The translations under genes and the position numbers were made by a program. Shown here piece after piece: positions 1 to 7,906 of a stretch of 18,757 bases of DNA (the first letter of the stretch is position 1; every line of letters starts with the position of its first letter). Under the pieces are notes generated by a model. The model worked only from the letters and a program-made list of their open reading frames with translations, ran no database searches and was not told the DNA's origin. Source of the stretch: Chloroflexota bacterium (GTDB lineage Bacteria; Chloroflexota; UBA5177; JANWHV01); assembly GCA_025450375.1 (NCBI GenBank), contig JANWHO010000205.1:1-18757 (forward strand), in the 5' to 3' direction.

Positions 1-1115
1 ACGGATCGATGGCCACCCCGGGCGGACTGGACGGCACGAACCCCACCCAGATCGGCCTGGGGGTGGGAAGGGGAGCCACCGAGATGGTGAATACCCAGGG
101 CTCGGTGCAGGACACTGGGCGGATCAGCGACATGGCGATCCAGGGCGGCGGCTACTTCGTGGTCAACAATGGCCAGCAGAACTTCTACACCCGCGACGGC
201 TCCTTCAACGTAGCCCCGGACGGCACCCTGGAAAGCGGTTCCACTGGGATGAAGGTCCAGGGTTGGACCCAGCTCAATGCCGACGGGACCGTCAACACCA
301 CCAGCCCCCTATCGGCGGTGAAGATCCCCTTGAACAGCCAGAACGCCTCCGCCAGTACCAACGTGGGGATGGCCGGGAACCTGGATGCCTCTCAGGCGAT
401 CTACGCCGGCGGCCCGCCGCCCACCGGGGGAGCGTTCACCACCACGATCACCGTCTACGACTCGCAAGGCACGGCGCACCAACTCGCCGCCACCTTCCAG
501 AAAACGGCCACCAACACCTGGTCGTACAGCATTGTCTCGCCCGCCGGCAATACCGACATCACTACCATTACCGGCAACACCGGCACCCTAACCTTCGATG
601 CCAATGGGGCCTTGAAGACCCCCACCACCCAGCCCACCCTGGCGATCACCTACGCCAACGGCACGGCGGCGGGCGCCGTGACCGTCGATATGTCCAAGGT
701 CTCGCAGTTGGCGGAAACCTCCCAGGTGAACGTGGCCACCGTGGACGGTACCCCCGGCGGCACTCTCGCCACCTACAGCGTGGCCAAGGACGGGACGATC
801 ACCGCCGTCTACTCAAACGGGAACAGTAAAGTGATCGGCAAGATGGCCCTGGCCGACTTCCGCAATACCGATGGGCTGATCCGCGAGGGAAGCAACCTCT
901 TCTCCGCCGGGATCAACTCTGGCCAGCCCCAGATCGGCCAGCCAGGGGTCGGCACCCTGGGGACCATCGGTACGGGCCAGCTCGAAGGCTCGAACGTGGA
1001 CCTCGCGGCGCAGTTCGCCCAGATGATCCAGGCGCAGCAGGGTTTTAACGCCAACACCAAGGTGGTCACCACCACCAACAGCATGCTCCAGGCGGTGATC
1101 TCCATCGTGCCGTAA
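1..1115 (+). CDS. flgE: Flagellar hook protein FlgE, C-terminal part (5' end cut by window edge)
   Basis: Structural subunit of the flagellar hook, exported through the flagellar type III apparatus and polymerised outside the cell. The frame is open from the first bases, and the ATG at 9 lies inside the conserved stretch ATPGGLDGTNPTQIGLGV, so it is not the start. Visible parts in order: the FlgE/F/G segment (QGSVQDTGRISDMAIQGGGY, then YTRDGSFN); the FlgE-specific central domain (TTITVYDSQGTAHQLAATF), which separates it from FlgF and FlgG; and the C-terminal assembly helix (FAQMIQAQQGFNANTKVVTT, then NSMLQAV). About 370 residues remain of a family that is usually 400 or more, so only a short N-terminal part is missing. 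Stop TAA at 1113-1115. A hairpin follows directly, so this is probably the last gene of its transcript. The identification is firm. Confidence 0.95.
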   Translation, partial: GSMATPGGLDGTNPTQIGLGVGRGATEMVNTQGSVQDTGRISDMAIQGGGYFVVNNGQQNFYTRDGSFNVAPDGTLESGSTGMKVQGWTQLNADGTVNTTSPLSAVKIPLNSQNASASTNVGMAGNLDASQAIYAGGPPPTGGAFTTTITVYDSQGTAHQLAATFQKTATNTWSYSIVSPAGNTDITTITGNTGTLTFDANGALKTPTTQPTLAITYANGTAAGAVTVDMSKVSQLAETSQVNVATVDGTPGGTLATYSVAKDGTITAVYSNGNSKVIGKMALADFRNTDGLIREGSNLFSAGINSGQPQIGQPGVGTLGTIGTGQLEGSNVDLAAQFAQMIQAQQGFNANTKVVTTTNSMLQAVISIVP

Positions 1116-1139
1116 GGGCTGGGCTAGCCTGGTACCTGA

Positions 1140-1176
1140 GGGGAGGGGTCGGGAGGTAACCACCCGACCCCTCCCC
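1140..1176 (+). terminator. Perfect 14-bp GC-rich hairpin after flgE
   Basis: The arms GGGGAGGGGTCGGG (1140-1153) and CCCGACCCCTCCCC (1163-1176) are exact reverse complements around a 9-nt loop, 24 nt after the flgE stop. No T-run follows on either strand, so it is a hairpin-only candidate terminator. It could also limit antisense transcripts arriving from the minus-strand operon. The ATG at 1177 touches its right arm, which argues against that codon as the start of the next gene. Confidence 0.7.
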
Positions 1177-1266
1177 ATGTGTATGATGGTGGCACGCGGG
1201 GCCCGAAATCATCGGTCCGATCCGCGGTACAGTTACCCAAAAGCCGTAGCGACTGAGCCCCACCCC

Positions 1267-2073
1267 ATGACATGCGCCGTCCGCCCCACGCTGTTCGACA
1301 GCCACCTCCACATCATCGATCCGCGCTTCCCCCTTATCCCGAACCAGGGGTATCTGCCGGCTCCATTCACGGTGGAGGCATACCGAGCCCGAACCGCCGC
1401 CTTCGACTTGGCAGGCGGGGCGGTGGTCTCAGGTTCCTTTCAGGGTTTCGACCAGACCTACCTTCTGGAGGCGCTGGATCGGCTGGGACCAGACTTCGTC
1501 GGAGTCACGCAATTGCCCGCCACCGTGAGCGACCAGGAAGTCCTGGCTCTGGACGCGGCCGGGATTCGCGCCGTGCGCTTCAACCTGCGTCGCGGCGGTT
1601 CGGAGCGCCTGGATCGCCTGGAGGATCTGTCCCGGCGCGTGTATGACCTGGCAGGCTGGCACGTCGAACTCTACGTCGACTCCCAGGATCTTCCGGATCT
1701 GGAGCCACGGCTGCTCAATCTGCCGAAGCTCAGTATCGATCACCTTGGCCTATCGGGAGCCGGCCTCGCGGCCCTGCTCCGCCTGGTCGAGCGCGGAGCG
1801 CGGGTCAAGGCGACCGGCTTCGGGCGGACGGATATGGATGTACGAGAAACGCTGCGGGCGATCAGCGCCGCCAACCCCGCCGCCCTGATGTTCGGCACCG
1901 ACCTCCCTTCTACTCGCGCGCCACGGCCATTCGAGGACGCGGATCTCGCCCTGGTCCTGGATACACTGGGTCAAGAGCTAGGGAATCGGGTGCTGCTGGA
2001 TAACGCCGTGGCCTTCTACCGGACGCGCCAGGCCGGCATCACTCCCAGGACTGAAGATTCCCCTACGGCGTGA
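1267..2073 (+). CDS. Amidohydrolase-2 (COG3618-like) family hydrolase, probable lactonase
   Basis: TIM-barrel hydrolase of the amidohydrolase superfamily, resembling the group with 2-pyrone-4,6-dicarboxylate lactonase, L-fucono- and L-rhamnono-lactonases. With the start at ATG 1267 it has 268 residues. The HxH pair is H13 and H15 (FDSHLHIID), a later barrel His is H159 (SIDHLGLS), and the C-terminal barrel Asp is D212 (MFGTDLPS). The frame stays open up to ATG 1177, but those 30 residues look non-coding and begin at the flgE hairpin. No clear Shine-Dalgarno precedes 1267, so the start is tentative. Its 3' end overlaps the convergent dehydratase gene by 11 bp. Beside sugar dehydrogenases and a sugar-acid dehydratase, a sugar-lactone substrate is plausible but unproven. 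The subfamily's own function is unknown to me. Confidence 0.8.
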   Translation: MTCAVRPTLFDSHLHIIDPRFPLIPNQGYLPAPFTVEAYRARTAAFDLAGGAVVSGSFQGFDQTYLLEALDRLGPDFVGVTQLPATVSDQEVLALDAAGIRAVRFNLRRGGSERLDRLEDLSRRVYDLAGWHVELYVDSQDLPDLEPRLLNLPKLSIDHLGLSGAGLAALLRLVERGARVKATGFGRTDMDVRETLRAISAANPAALMFGTDLPSTRAPRPFEDADLALVLDTLGQELGNRVLLDNAVAFYRTRQAGITPRTEDSPTA

Positions 2074-3265
2074 CTATTGTTCCGTCGGGCGTCCGTGTTT
2101 GCGTCCAGGCGATCGGCTCGTTCGCGCAGGGGTAGCGGGCGGCCTCCTTTTCGTTCAACTCCACCCCTAAACCGGGACGATCGTTCGGATACATATACCC
2201 GCCCCGCACTTCCGGGCTGCCGGGGAAAATAGCCCGCTCCTGATCGGTGAACGGGGACCACTCCTGGATCCCGAAGTTGGGGCAAGCTAGGTCGAGATGG
2301 AGATTGGCCGCGTGACCGATCGGGGACACGTCGGCCGGCCCATGCCAGGCCGTGCGGACTCCGAACGCCTCGCACAGAGCGGCCAGCTTCCGAGCCGGAG
2401 TAATACCGCCGATGGCACTGATATGCACCCGGATGAAGTCGATCAGCCGCTCGGAGATCAGGGGCAGCCACTCAACTGGGTTGACGAACAGTTCGCCCAT
2501 CGCCAGCGGCACGGCGCACTGCCGCCGGATGGTATGGAACCAGGCTATTTGCTCCGGCGGGAGCGGATCCTCAAGGAAGAACAGGCGATAGGATTCCAGA
2601 TCCTTGGTCAGGCGCACCGCTTCGATTGGCGCCAGGCGCTCGTGAATATCATGCAGTAACTGGATCTCCTCCCCGGCCCGCGCCCGAACATACTCAAAGA
2701 GACGGGGGACGCTCCGCGCGTAGCTCTCAGGGTCGAAATAGGCCCCGGCCAGGGTGTCATCGGGGGAGAGACGCAGTGGGCTGAGACCGCCATAGCCGCC
2801 CATCTGGCAGCGGATATACTGGTATCCTTCTTCCATGAACGCCTGGACGCGCTCCGCCACCTCGGAGGGATCGCGCCCATCCGCGTGCCGATAGACCGCC
2901 GCCGCCTCCCGGCACTTGCCGCCCAGCAATTGATAGAGCGGCAATCCCGCGATCTTGCCCTTGAGATCCCAGAGCGCCATATCCACCCCGGAGATCGCGT
3001 TGTTCAGCACCGGCCCATTGCGCCAATACGAATTGACGTGCATGGTTTGCCAGATATCCTCGATGCGGTGGGCATCGCGGCCCACCAGCAGCGGCACTAG
3101 ATAATCATCGATGGCGGTGCGGACCGCCAGGTGGCGCTGGGTGAAGGTGGCGCAACCCAGGCCATGGAGGCCGGGCTCCGAGGTCTCAATCTTGACCACC
3201 ACGAGGCGCACGTCGCGCGGAGCGGTCAAGATGGTACGGATAGACCGAATAGTCAACGGAGCCAT
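2063..3265 (-). CDS. ManD/RspA-like enolase-superfamily sugar-acid dehydratase
   Basis: Member of the mandelate racemase/enolase superfamily, closest to D-mannonate dehydratase (ManD/RspA), which removes water from a sugar acid to give a 2-keto-3-deoxy acid using Mg2+. The predicted 400 residues match the family length. Metal ligands are D206 (LLHDIHERL), E232 (FFLEDPLPPE) and E258 (AMGELF). H208, two residues after the first ligand, is the ManD-type catalytic His, and R152, Y158 and H308 (AWHGPADVSP) match other ManD active-site positions. The C-terminal PNFGIQEW and PGLGVELNE blocks are typical. ATG 3265 was chosen because GAAAGGAAG precedes it. The open frame continues to 3352 but would overlap the upstream gene. 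It is the last gene of the operon, 19 nt after the epimerase-like gene. Some ManD relatives are poor or inactive dehydratases, so the substrate is uncertain. Confidence 0.88.
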   Translation of the reverse strand: MAPLTIRSIRTILTAPRDVRLVVVKIETSEPGLHGLGCATFTQRHLAVRTAIDDYLVPLLVGRDAHRIEDIWQTMHVNSYWRNGPVLNNAISGVDMALWDLKGKIAGLPLYQLLGGKCREAAAVYRHADGRDPSEVAERVQAFMEEGYQYIRCQMGGYGGLSPLRLSPDDTLAGAYFDPESYARSVPRLFEYVRARAGEEIQLLHDIHERLAPIEAVRLTKDLESYRLFFLEDPLPPEQIAWFHTIRRQCAVPLAMGELFVNPVEWLPLISERLIDFIRVHISAIGGITPARKLAALCEAFGVRTAWHGPADVSPIGHAANLHLDLACPNFGIQEWSPFTDQERAIFPGSPEVRGGYMYPNDRPGLGVELNEKEAARYPCANEPIAWTQTRTPDGTIVTP

Positions 3266-3284
3266 GGCGCTTCCTTTCACATAC

Positions 3285-4142
3285 TTACTCGCGCTCTTCC
3301 CATCCCAGTACGCTCGGCCAGCGGTACTGGGGCCGGTAGCCGAGCACGTCATAGGCCCGAGTCGCGTCGATCAGGGACTCCCTACCGCGAGGCCGAGTCC
3401 GCCTGGGAACGGCGGAAAAATAGCGATCCAGCAGGGTATCGCTGGGAAGATTGGCGGTAGTATCGCCGGCCACGATGAAGAGCGGATGATGACCGCTGTA
3501 CGGGGTGGTAAGGGCAAGGATGCATGCCTGGGCGGCGTCACGCAGATCGACGTAGCTCCAGAGATAACGGGCGGATCGGCTGGGATCGCGATGGACAGCG
3601 CCGATAAACTCCGCGTAGCTGTCCTCGCACAAAATAGTCGAGAAGCGGAGACTCGCCGCGCTGCCCGCTCCGCGGCGGCAGTAGGCTGCCGCGATGTCCT
3701 CCCCGGCGGCCTTGGAGAGGCCATAGGCATCCTGGGGCACGAGCGGGTGCTCCTCGTCGACAGGGAAGTACAAGGGCTCGGACCATAGATGCTGAAAGGG
3801 GAATCCCAGGGCCGACACGCTTGAGGCATGTACCACCCTCCCAATGCCCAGTGCGGCCGCCGCCTGGAAGACATGGAAGTCCGCCATGACATTGTTGCGA
3901 TAAACGACCTCCGGCGGATGCTCGATAGGCGAGGGGATGGCGCCAAGGTGCAGGATCGCCTCGCAGCCTGCTACTCCGTGATACACCTGGCCCTGGTCGG
4001 CAAGATCCACGATCAGCGAACGGGCGATCGGCTCGCGCGGCGGCATCCGATCCAGGCGCACCACGTCCATCCCCGCGTCCACCGCGGCAGCGACCGCCGC
4101 CCGCCCAAGCCGTCCGCTCGCACCAGTTATCGCGACCCGCAT
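3285..4142 (-). CDS. Extended SDR, NAD-dependent epimerase/uronate-dehydrogenase-like
   Basis: Cytosolic NAD(P)-binding oxidoreductase of the extended short-chain dehydrogenase family. The 285 residues open with a Rossmann glycine motif (GASGRLG, 7-13), followed by an acidic residue after strand 2 (RLDRMP), the LHLGAIPSP segment, serines near 107-108 (VHASSVSA) and the catalytic YGLSK (Y140, K144). Its modest length and lack of a long C-terminal domain resemble uronate dehydrogenase, which oxidises hexuronates to aldarolactones, more than a UDP-sugar epimerase, but this rests on motif reading. Start ATG 4142 has GGGAAAGGG upstream; an in-frame ATG 11 codons earlier lacks a better site. The neighbouring dehydratase of the mannonate/aldarate type makes a uronate-derived intermediate reasonable. 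Substrate unproven. Confidence 0.85.
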   Translation of the reverse strand: MRVAITGASGRLGRAAVAAAVDAGMDVVRLDRMPPREPIARSLIVDLADQGQVYHGVAGCEAILHLGAIPSPIEHPPEVVYRNNVMADFHVFQAAAALGIGRVVHASSVSALGFPFQHLWSEPLYFPVDEEHPLVPQDAYGLSKAAGEDIAAAYCRRGAGSAASLRFSTILCEDSYAEFIGAVHRDPSRSARYLWSYVDLRDAAQACILALTTPYSGHHPLFIVAGDTTANLPSDTLLDRYFSAVPRRTRPRGRESLIDATRAYDVLGYRPQYRWPSVLGWEERE

Positions 4143-4197
4143 GGAGTACCCTTTCCCCTTCGCCGATCCTGTCACTCATTGTAGTGGAGGGAATATC

Positions 4198-4977
4198 CTA
4201 GCGGTAAAAGCCTCCCTCACTGTGCAGAATCTGGCCGGTAATCCAGCCGCCGTCCTCGCTGGCGAGGAAGGCAACCAGCCGCGCCGCGTCCGCCGGCATC
4301 CCCAGCCGGCCCATCCCCATGCGGGCCAGGACGGCCGCCTTCACCTCCTCACTCATCCAACCGCTGTCGGTAGGGCCGGGATTGACCGCGTTGACCGTGA
4401 TCCCCAACGGCGCGACCTCAGCCGCCAGGGTCACGGTGAACGCCTCGATCGCCCCCTTGGTGGCGATGTATGCCAATTCGCCGGGCATGGGTCCGCGGGA
4501 TTGCCCGGAGGTCAGATTGATGATCCTTCCACCCGATCCGCCCCGGTAGCGCCGGGCAAAGCCGGTGCAGAGCAGGGCCGTGGCGCGCAGGTTGACCGCG
4601 TAATGCGCGTCGAGCATGTCGGCGGTCAGGTGCTCGTACCCGGCGCGGGTGTCGTACGCGGCGTTATTCACCAGAATGGCCGGCGTTCCCAGCGCCTCCC
4701 CGGCATCCAGCACCGTATCCCAGGAGCCTGGTATGGCCAGGTCCACCTCCAGGTCGCGAACTTCCACGCCCGTGGCCCGCAATTCGGCCAGCAGGCGCGC
4801 CGGTCCATCCTCCTCGGCAAGCTGCTGGATATGGTCGAAAGGGCGCCAGTGGGTGAAGAGAATGTCGTTCCCAGCAGCGGCCAGGGCCCGGCATATGGCG
4901 GCGCCGATTCCGCGTGTCCGGCTGGCCCCAGTCACGATGGCGACGCGGGATGTTGTCACTGCTTGCCCTGGTTCCAT
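4198..4977 (-). CDS. Classical SDR-family oxidoreductase
   Basis: NAD(P)-dependent short-chain dehydrogenase/reductase, 259 residues. The cofactor motif is TGASRTRGIG (16-25), with NNAA at 104-107, catalytic S157 (NLTSGQS), Y170 and K174 (YIATK), a PGPTDSGW segment after strand 6 and a C-terminal GGWITGQILHSEGG. The THW after strand 2 gives no acidic residue in the NAD-selecting position, so NADP(H) is possible. ATG 4977 is the start because AGGAGG (4984-4989) lies just upstream, overlapping the stop of the phosphorylase gene; the intergenic gap is only 10 nt. The longer reading to 5088 would overlap the phosphorylase gene and has an arginine-rich, non-SDR N-terminus. This is one of three stand-alone classical SDRs in the operon; its substrate cannot be read from sequence. 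Confidence 0.88.
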   Translation of the reverse strand: MEPGQAVTTSRVAIVTGASRTRGIGAAICRALAAAGNDILFTHWRPFDHIQQLAEEDGPARLLAELRATGVEVRDLEVDLAIPGSWDTVLDAGEALGTPAILVNNAAYDTRAGYEHLTADMLDAHYAVNLRATALLCTGFARRYRGGSGGRIINLTSGQSRGPMPGELAYIATKGAIEAFTVTLAAEVAPLGITVNAVNPGPTDSGWMSEEVKAAVLARMGMGRLGMPADAARLVAFLASEDGGWITGQILHSEGGFYR

Positions 4978-4987
4978 CAGCGCCCTC

Positions 4988-5818
4988 CTACGGCAATCGC
5001 GCGAGAATCCCCTTGAGCAGCGCGGAGAACTTCGGCTTGGCCGCCTCAGCCTCCACCAGCACCTCTTCCGCGTTGGCGGGCGCGCCATCCGGCAGCGCCA
5101 GGTTGGTAATCAACGAGATGCCCAGCACGCGCATCCCCGCATGGCGCGCGACGATCACCTCCGGCGCGGTGGACATACCGACGGCATCGCCGCCCAGCAC
5201 CTGGCACATCCTCAATTCCGCGCCGCTCTCGAATGCCGACCCTGATACCATCGTGTACACACCCTCGCGCAGCGTCGTCCCCTGCTCCGCGGCAACCGCG
5301 CGAGCAATCCGCCCCAGCTCGGCATCGAACGCGCCGACCATCGCTGGGAAGCGTGGGCCGAGTCGGTCGTCATTCTCGCCGCGCAATGGATGGAAGCCGG
5401 CCAGACCGGGCAGAAAGATCTGATCCGTGATCCGCATCAGGTCGCCGACTGACCAGTCGGCCCGGAGCCCGCCGGCCGCGTTGGTCACAAGCAACACCTC
5501 GCAGCCGAGGGCGCGCATGACCCGCACCGGGAAGGTGACCTCTTGCATCGAGTAGCCCTCATAAAAATGGAGGCGCCCACGCATCGCCACGATCGGCTGA
5601 CCGGCGAGCCGGCCCAGGGCCAGTTCACCGCGGTGGCCCGGAGCGGTCGAGGCGGGAATGCCCGGAATCTCATGGTAGGGGATCTCTGTCGCTTCTTCCA
5701 GTTCATCCGCCAGCCCGCTCAAGCCCGAACCGAGAATCATCCCGACCCGTGGGGCTAACCGGGCGCGCGCGGCGATCACGTCACGTGCTTCCTCGATCCG
5801 CGTGTACAAATCGTCCAT
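4988..5818 (-). CDS. Trimeric-type purine nucleoside phosphorylase
   Basis: Phosphorolysis of a purine nucleoside to base and (deoxy)ribose 1-phosphate, in the cytosol; NP-II (PNP/MTAP) family. The 276 residues match the family. Phosphate-site elements are GSG (30-32), H62 in GHRG and R82/H84 in GRLHFYEG. TNAAGG begins at 112, F196 and E197 lie in SGSAFESGAELR, GMS is at 214-216 and N239 in SLITNLA. E197 plus N239 indicate 6-oxopurine specificity (hypoxanthine/guanine side) rather than the Asp of MTA phosphorylase. Two departures stand out: the usual GPxFET motif reads SGSAFES, and the His that contacts the nucleoside 5'-OH (human His257) is Ala250 (PANAEEV). Start ATG 5818 follows GGAGTGGAG; an upstream in-frame ATG at 5869 is unlikely. 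It may act on 5'-modified nucleosides (inference). Confidence 0.92.
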   Translation of the reverse strand: MDDLYTRIEEARDVIAARARLAPRVGMILGSGLSGLADELEEATEIPYHEIPGIPASTAPGHRGELALGRLAGQPIVAMRGRLHFYEGYSMQEVTFPVRVMRALGCEVLLVTNAAGGLRADWSVGDLMRITDQIFLPGLAGFHPLRGENDDRLGPRFPAMVGAFDAELGRIARAVAAEQGTTLREGVYTMVSGSAFESGAELRMCQVLGGDAVGMSTAPEVIVARHAGMRVLGISLITNLALPDGAPANAEEVLVEAEAAKPKFSALLKGILARLP

Positions 5819-5932
5819 GGATACTCCACTCCTGTCCTGTTGGCTGATTCTGGCCCATTCTCGTAACACACGGCACAGGTTCTCGTCATATGGAGGTAGA
5901 TAAGGCTCCGCTCGGGGATAAAGGAGAATGCG
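5819..5932 (-). other. 114-nt gap between aldolase fusion and phosphorylase genes
   Basis: The widest gap inside the operon. It contains a direct repeat TTCTCGT at 5858-5864 and 5880-5886 (plus-strand reading), with a 22-nt period, or about two helical turns, and no convincing -35/-10 pair. No terminator hairpin is visible. It could hold a weak internal promoter, an mRNA processing site or nothing; the genes on both sides remain co-directional. Confidence 0.3.
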
Positions 5933-7906
5933 TTAAATGACCCGATCATTGCCGCCGTCCACGGGAATCTGCGCGCCGGTGGTCTTCGCGAAGAGCGGGC
6001 CGCAGAGTTCGGCGGCCAACTCCGCGACGTCATGACTGGTGATCTCGACCCGCAGCACGTTCTTGGTCTTGTATTGCTCGACGGTCATCCCGTAGCTTGC
6101 CGCGCGGGCGCGCACCACATCGTCGGTCCACAGTCCCGTGTCGAAGACGGCATCGGGGTGTAAGACATTGACTCGGATACCGTCGCTTCCCCACTCCAGC
6201 GCCGCGACCCGGGCAAGTTGGGTGAGGGCGGCCTTGGCGGCCGAGTAGGCGGCGGCGCCCGGTCCCGGAGCCGCCACGTTCTTCGAGCCGATAAGAGCGA
6301 CCCGCCCACCGCGCGGCGCATGGATGAGCAGCGGATGGGCTTCGCGCATCAGGGCCAGGTTGGCATCCAGGTTGACCGACATCGACCGGCGCCACTCCGC
6401 CATCGGCAAGGCCGCGATTGGGCGGCTGGACGGGAAGATACCGGCGTTCAGAATCAGTATATCCAGGCCGCCAAACGTCCGGGCCGTTGCCTCCAGCGCC
6501 CCATCCAGCGCCTCCGCGTCGGTCACGTCGCAGCACAGCCCCAGCACATCGGGCCGACCGAAGATCGTGCTCACGGCCGGATTGAGATCCAGGGCCGCCA
6601 CCGCCGCCCCGCGGGCCAGCAGCGATTCGACGCATGCCTTCCCTATCCCTGATGCCGCTCCGGTGACCAGCGCTACTTCGCCGCTGAAGATCGGCGCCGC
6701 CCCGCCCGTAAGGAGCTTGGCCTGTTCCAGATCCCAGTACTCGGCGTTGAACAGATCCCGCGCCGGGAGCGCCTGGTACCCACCGAGGACGGTGGCACGC
6801 AGCACAATAGCGATGGTATGGCGGTAGATGTCCTCGGCGATCGCGGCGTCTCGCACGGTGCGTCCGATGGCGCACATGCCAAGCGCGGGGTCGAGGATGA
6901 TACGGGGCGCTGGATCGAGCATGGTGAGCGGCCGGCCTGCCGCCTGGGCGTGGGCGGCAAAATATTCCTCATAGGCTCTGGCGTACGCGGCCACGTCGCG
7001 CCCAAGCTGCGGCAGGCGCTTCGTCCGGATCACATGATCGGGCGTTGCCGGACCTTGTTGGGAGATCGTCGCGCGGTCGGCGCGTTGGGCGAAGCCGAGG
7101 CACCGCGCATCAACATGCGTGGCCATGATCATGGGGACGCGAGCGGCAGTGGAGACCTCGTGGCGCAGCGCGGCAAGCTCGTGGCGTAGCGGTCGATCAA
7201 GCGGCGTGACGGACGGGGTGGTGATCTCCCAGGCTCCGCGATTGGCGAGATACTCCTCGGCCAGCGTGACCAACTCGACCATCCGCTCGTAGGCGATCCG
7301 TGCCGTCTCGCCAAACGAGAACAGGCCATGATTCATCAACACCAGGCCGATCGTCCGTGGGCCGGCCTGCGCCGAGAAGAGATTCTGGCAGCATTTCGCC
7401 AGCTCGAATCCCGGCATCACATATGGTATGACGACAACCCGATCGCCATAGATCGTGTGGACGTGGTCCAACCCATTCGGCGTATTGGTCACGGCGATCA
7501 GCGCGTCGGCATGGGTGTGATCGACAAATTTGAACGGCAGAATCGCGTGTAGGATCGCCTCCACCGAGGGCATGGGCGCGGCGGGATTGGTGGTTGCCAG
7601 ACGCAGCTCGGTGGCCATCTGGAGGTCAGAGAGCGCGTCGAGTTGGGCCAGACGGAGCAGATGGCGCAAGCGCGTCGGGGCGAAGCCGGCCGCCGTGATC
7701 GTCGCCAGATCCCAGCCGCTGCCCTTGACATAGAGGATCTCCTCGTCCTCACCAAAAATATCGGTCTCGCGGAGTTTGACCGACGTGTTGCCGCCGCCAT
7801 GGAGCACCAGCGCCGGATCGCGGCCCAGGAGGCGCGAGGTGTAGATCCGTTGCTCCAGATCACCGCCGGCGGCCGCCGCGTCCCGATCATCCCAAAGGCT
7901 TCGCAT
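5933..7906 (-). CDS. Class II aldolase/short-chain dehydrogenase fusion (RhaD-SDR, YuxG-like)
   Basis: Bifunctional enzyme of 657 residues. The N-terminal half (to about 400) is a class II aldolase/adducin domain: HGGGNTSVK (36-44), E116, Zn ligands H130 and H132 (VDHTHAD) and the third His H193 (MNHGLF). The C-terminal half is a complete classical SDR: TGAASGIG (415-422), NAG (487-489), S541, Y554 and K558 (YSAAK), ending PVDGGND. In characterised relatives the aldolase splits L-rhamnulose 1-phosphate into DHAP and L-lactaldehyde and the SDR domain oxidises the aldehyde. No rhamnose isomerase or kinase is nearby, so the substrate here may differ. Start ATG 7906 has GGAGAGG upstream and overlaps the regulator's stop codon by one base (TAATG), suggesting translational coupling. 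Confidence 0.92.
   Translation of the reverse strand: MRSLWDDRDAAAAGGDLEQRIYTSRLLGRDPALVLHGGGNTSVKLRETDIFGEDEEILYVKGSGWDLATITAAGFAPTRLRHLLRLAQLDALSDLQMATELRLATTNPAAPMPSVEAILHAILPFKFVDHTHADALIAVTNTPNGLDHVHTIYGDRVVVIPYVMPGFELAKCCQNLFSAQAGPRTIGLVLMNHGLFSFGETARIAYERMVELVTLAEEYLANRGAWEITTPSVTPLDRPLRHELAALRHEVSTAARVPMIMATHVDARCLGFAQRADRATISQQGPATPDHVIRTKRLPQLGRDVAAYARAYEEYFAAHAQAAGRPLTMLDPAPRIILDPALGMCAIGRTVRDAAIAEDIYRHTIAIVLRATVLGGYQALPARDLFNAEYWDLEQAKLLTGGAAPIFSGEVALVTGAASGIGKACVESLLARGAAVAALDLNPAVSTIFGRPDVLGLCCDVTDAEALDGALEATARTFGGLDILILNAGIFPSSRPIAALPMAEWRRSMSVNLDANLALMREAHPLLIHAPRGGRVALIGSKNVAAPGPGAAAYSAAKAALTQLARVAALEWGSDGIRVNVLHPDAVFDTGLWTDDVVRARAASYGMTVEQYKTKNVLRVEITSHDVAELAAELCGPLFAKTTGAQIPVDGGNDRVI

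Noticed and set aside
1177..1266. Longer amidohydrolase starting at ATG 1177
   Set aside because: The extra 30 residues start at the edge of the flgE hairpin and look non-coding; ATG 1267 gives the normal family N-terminus.
3266..3352. Longer dehydratase starting at 3352
   Set aside because: It would overlap the upstream gene's coding end; ATG 3265 has a good ribosome binding site and the expected N-terminus.
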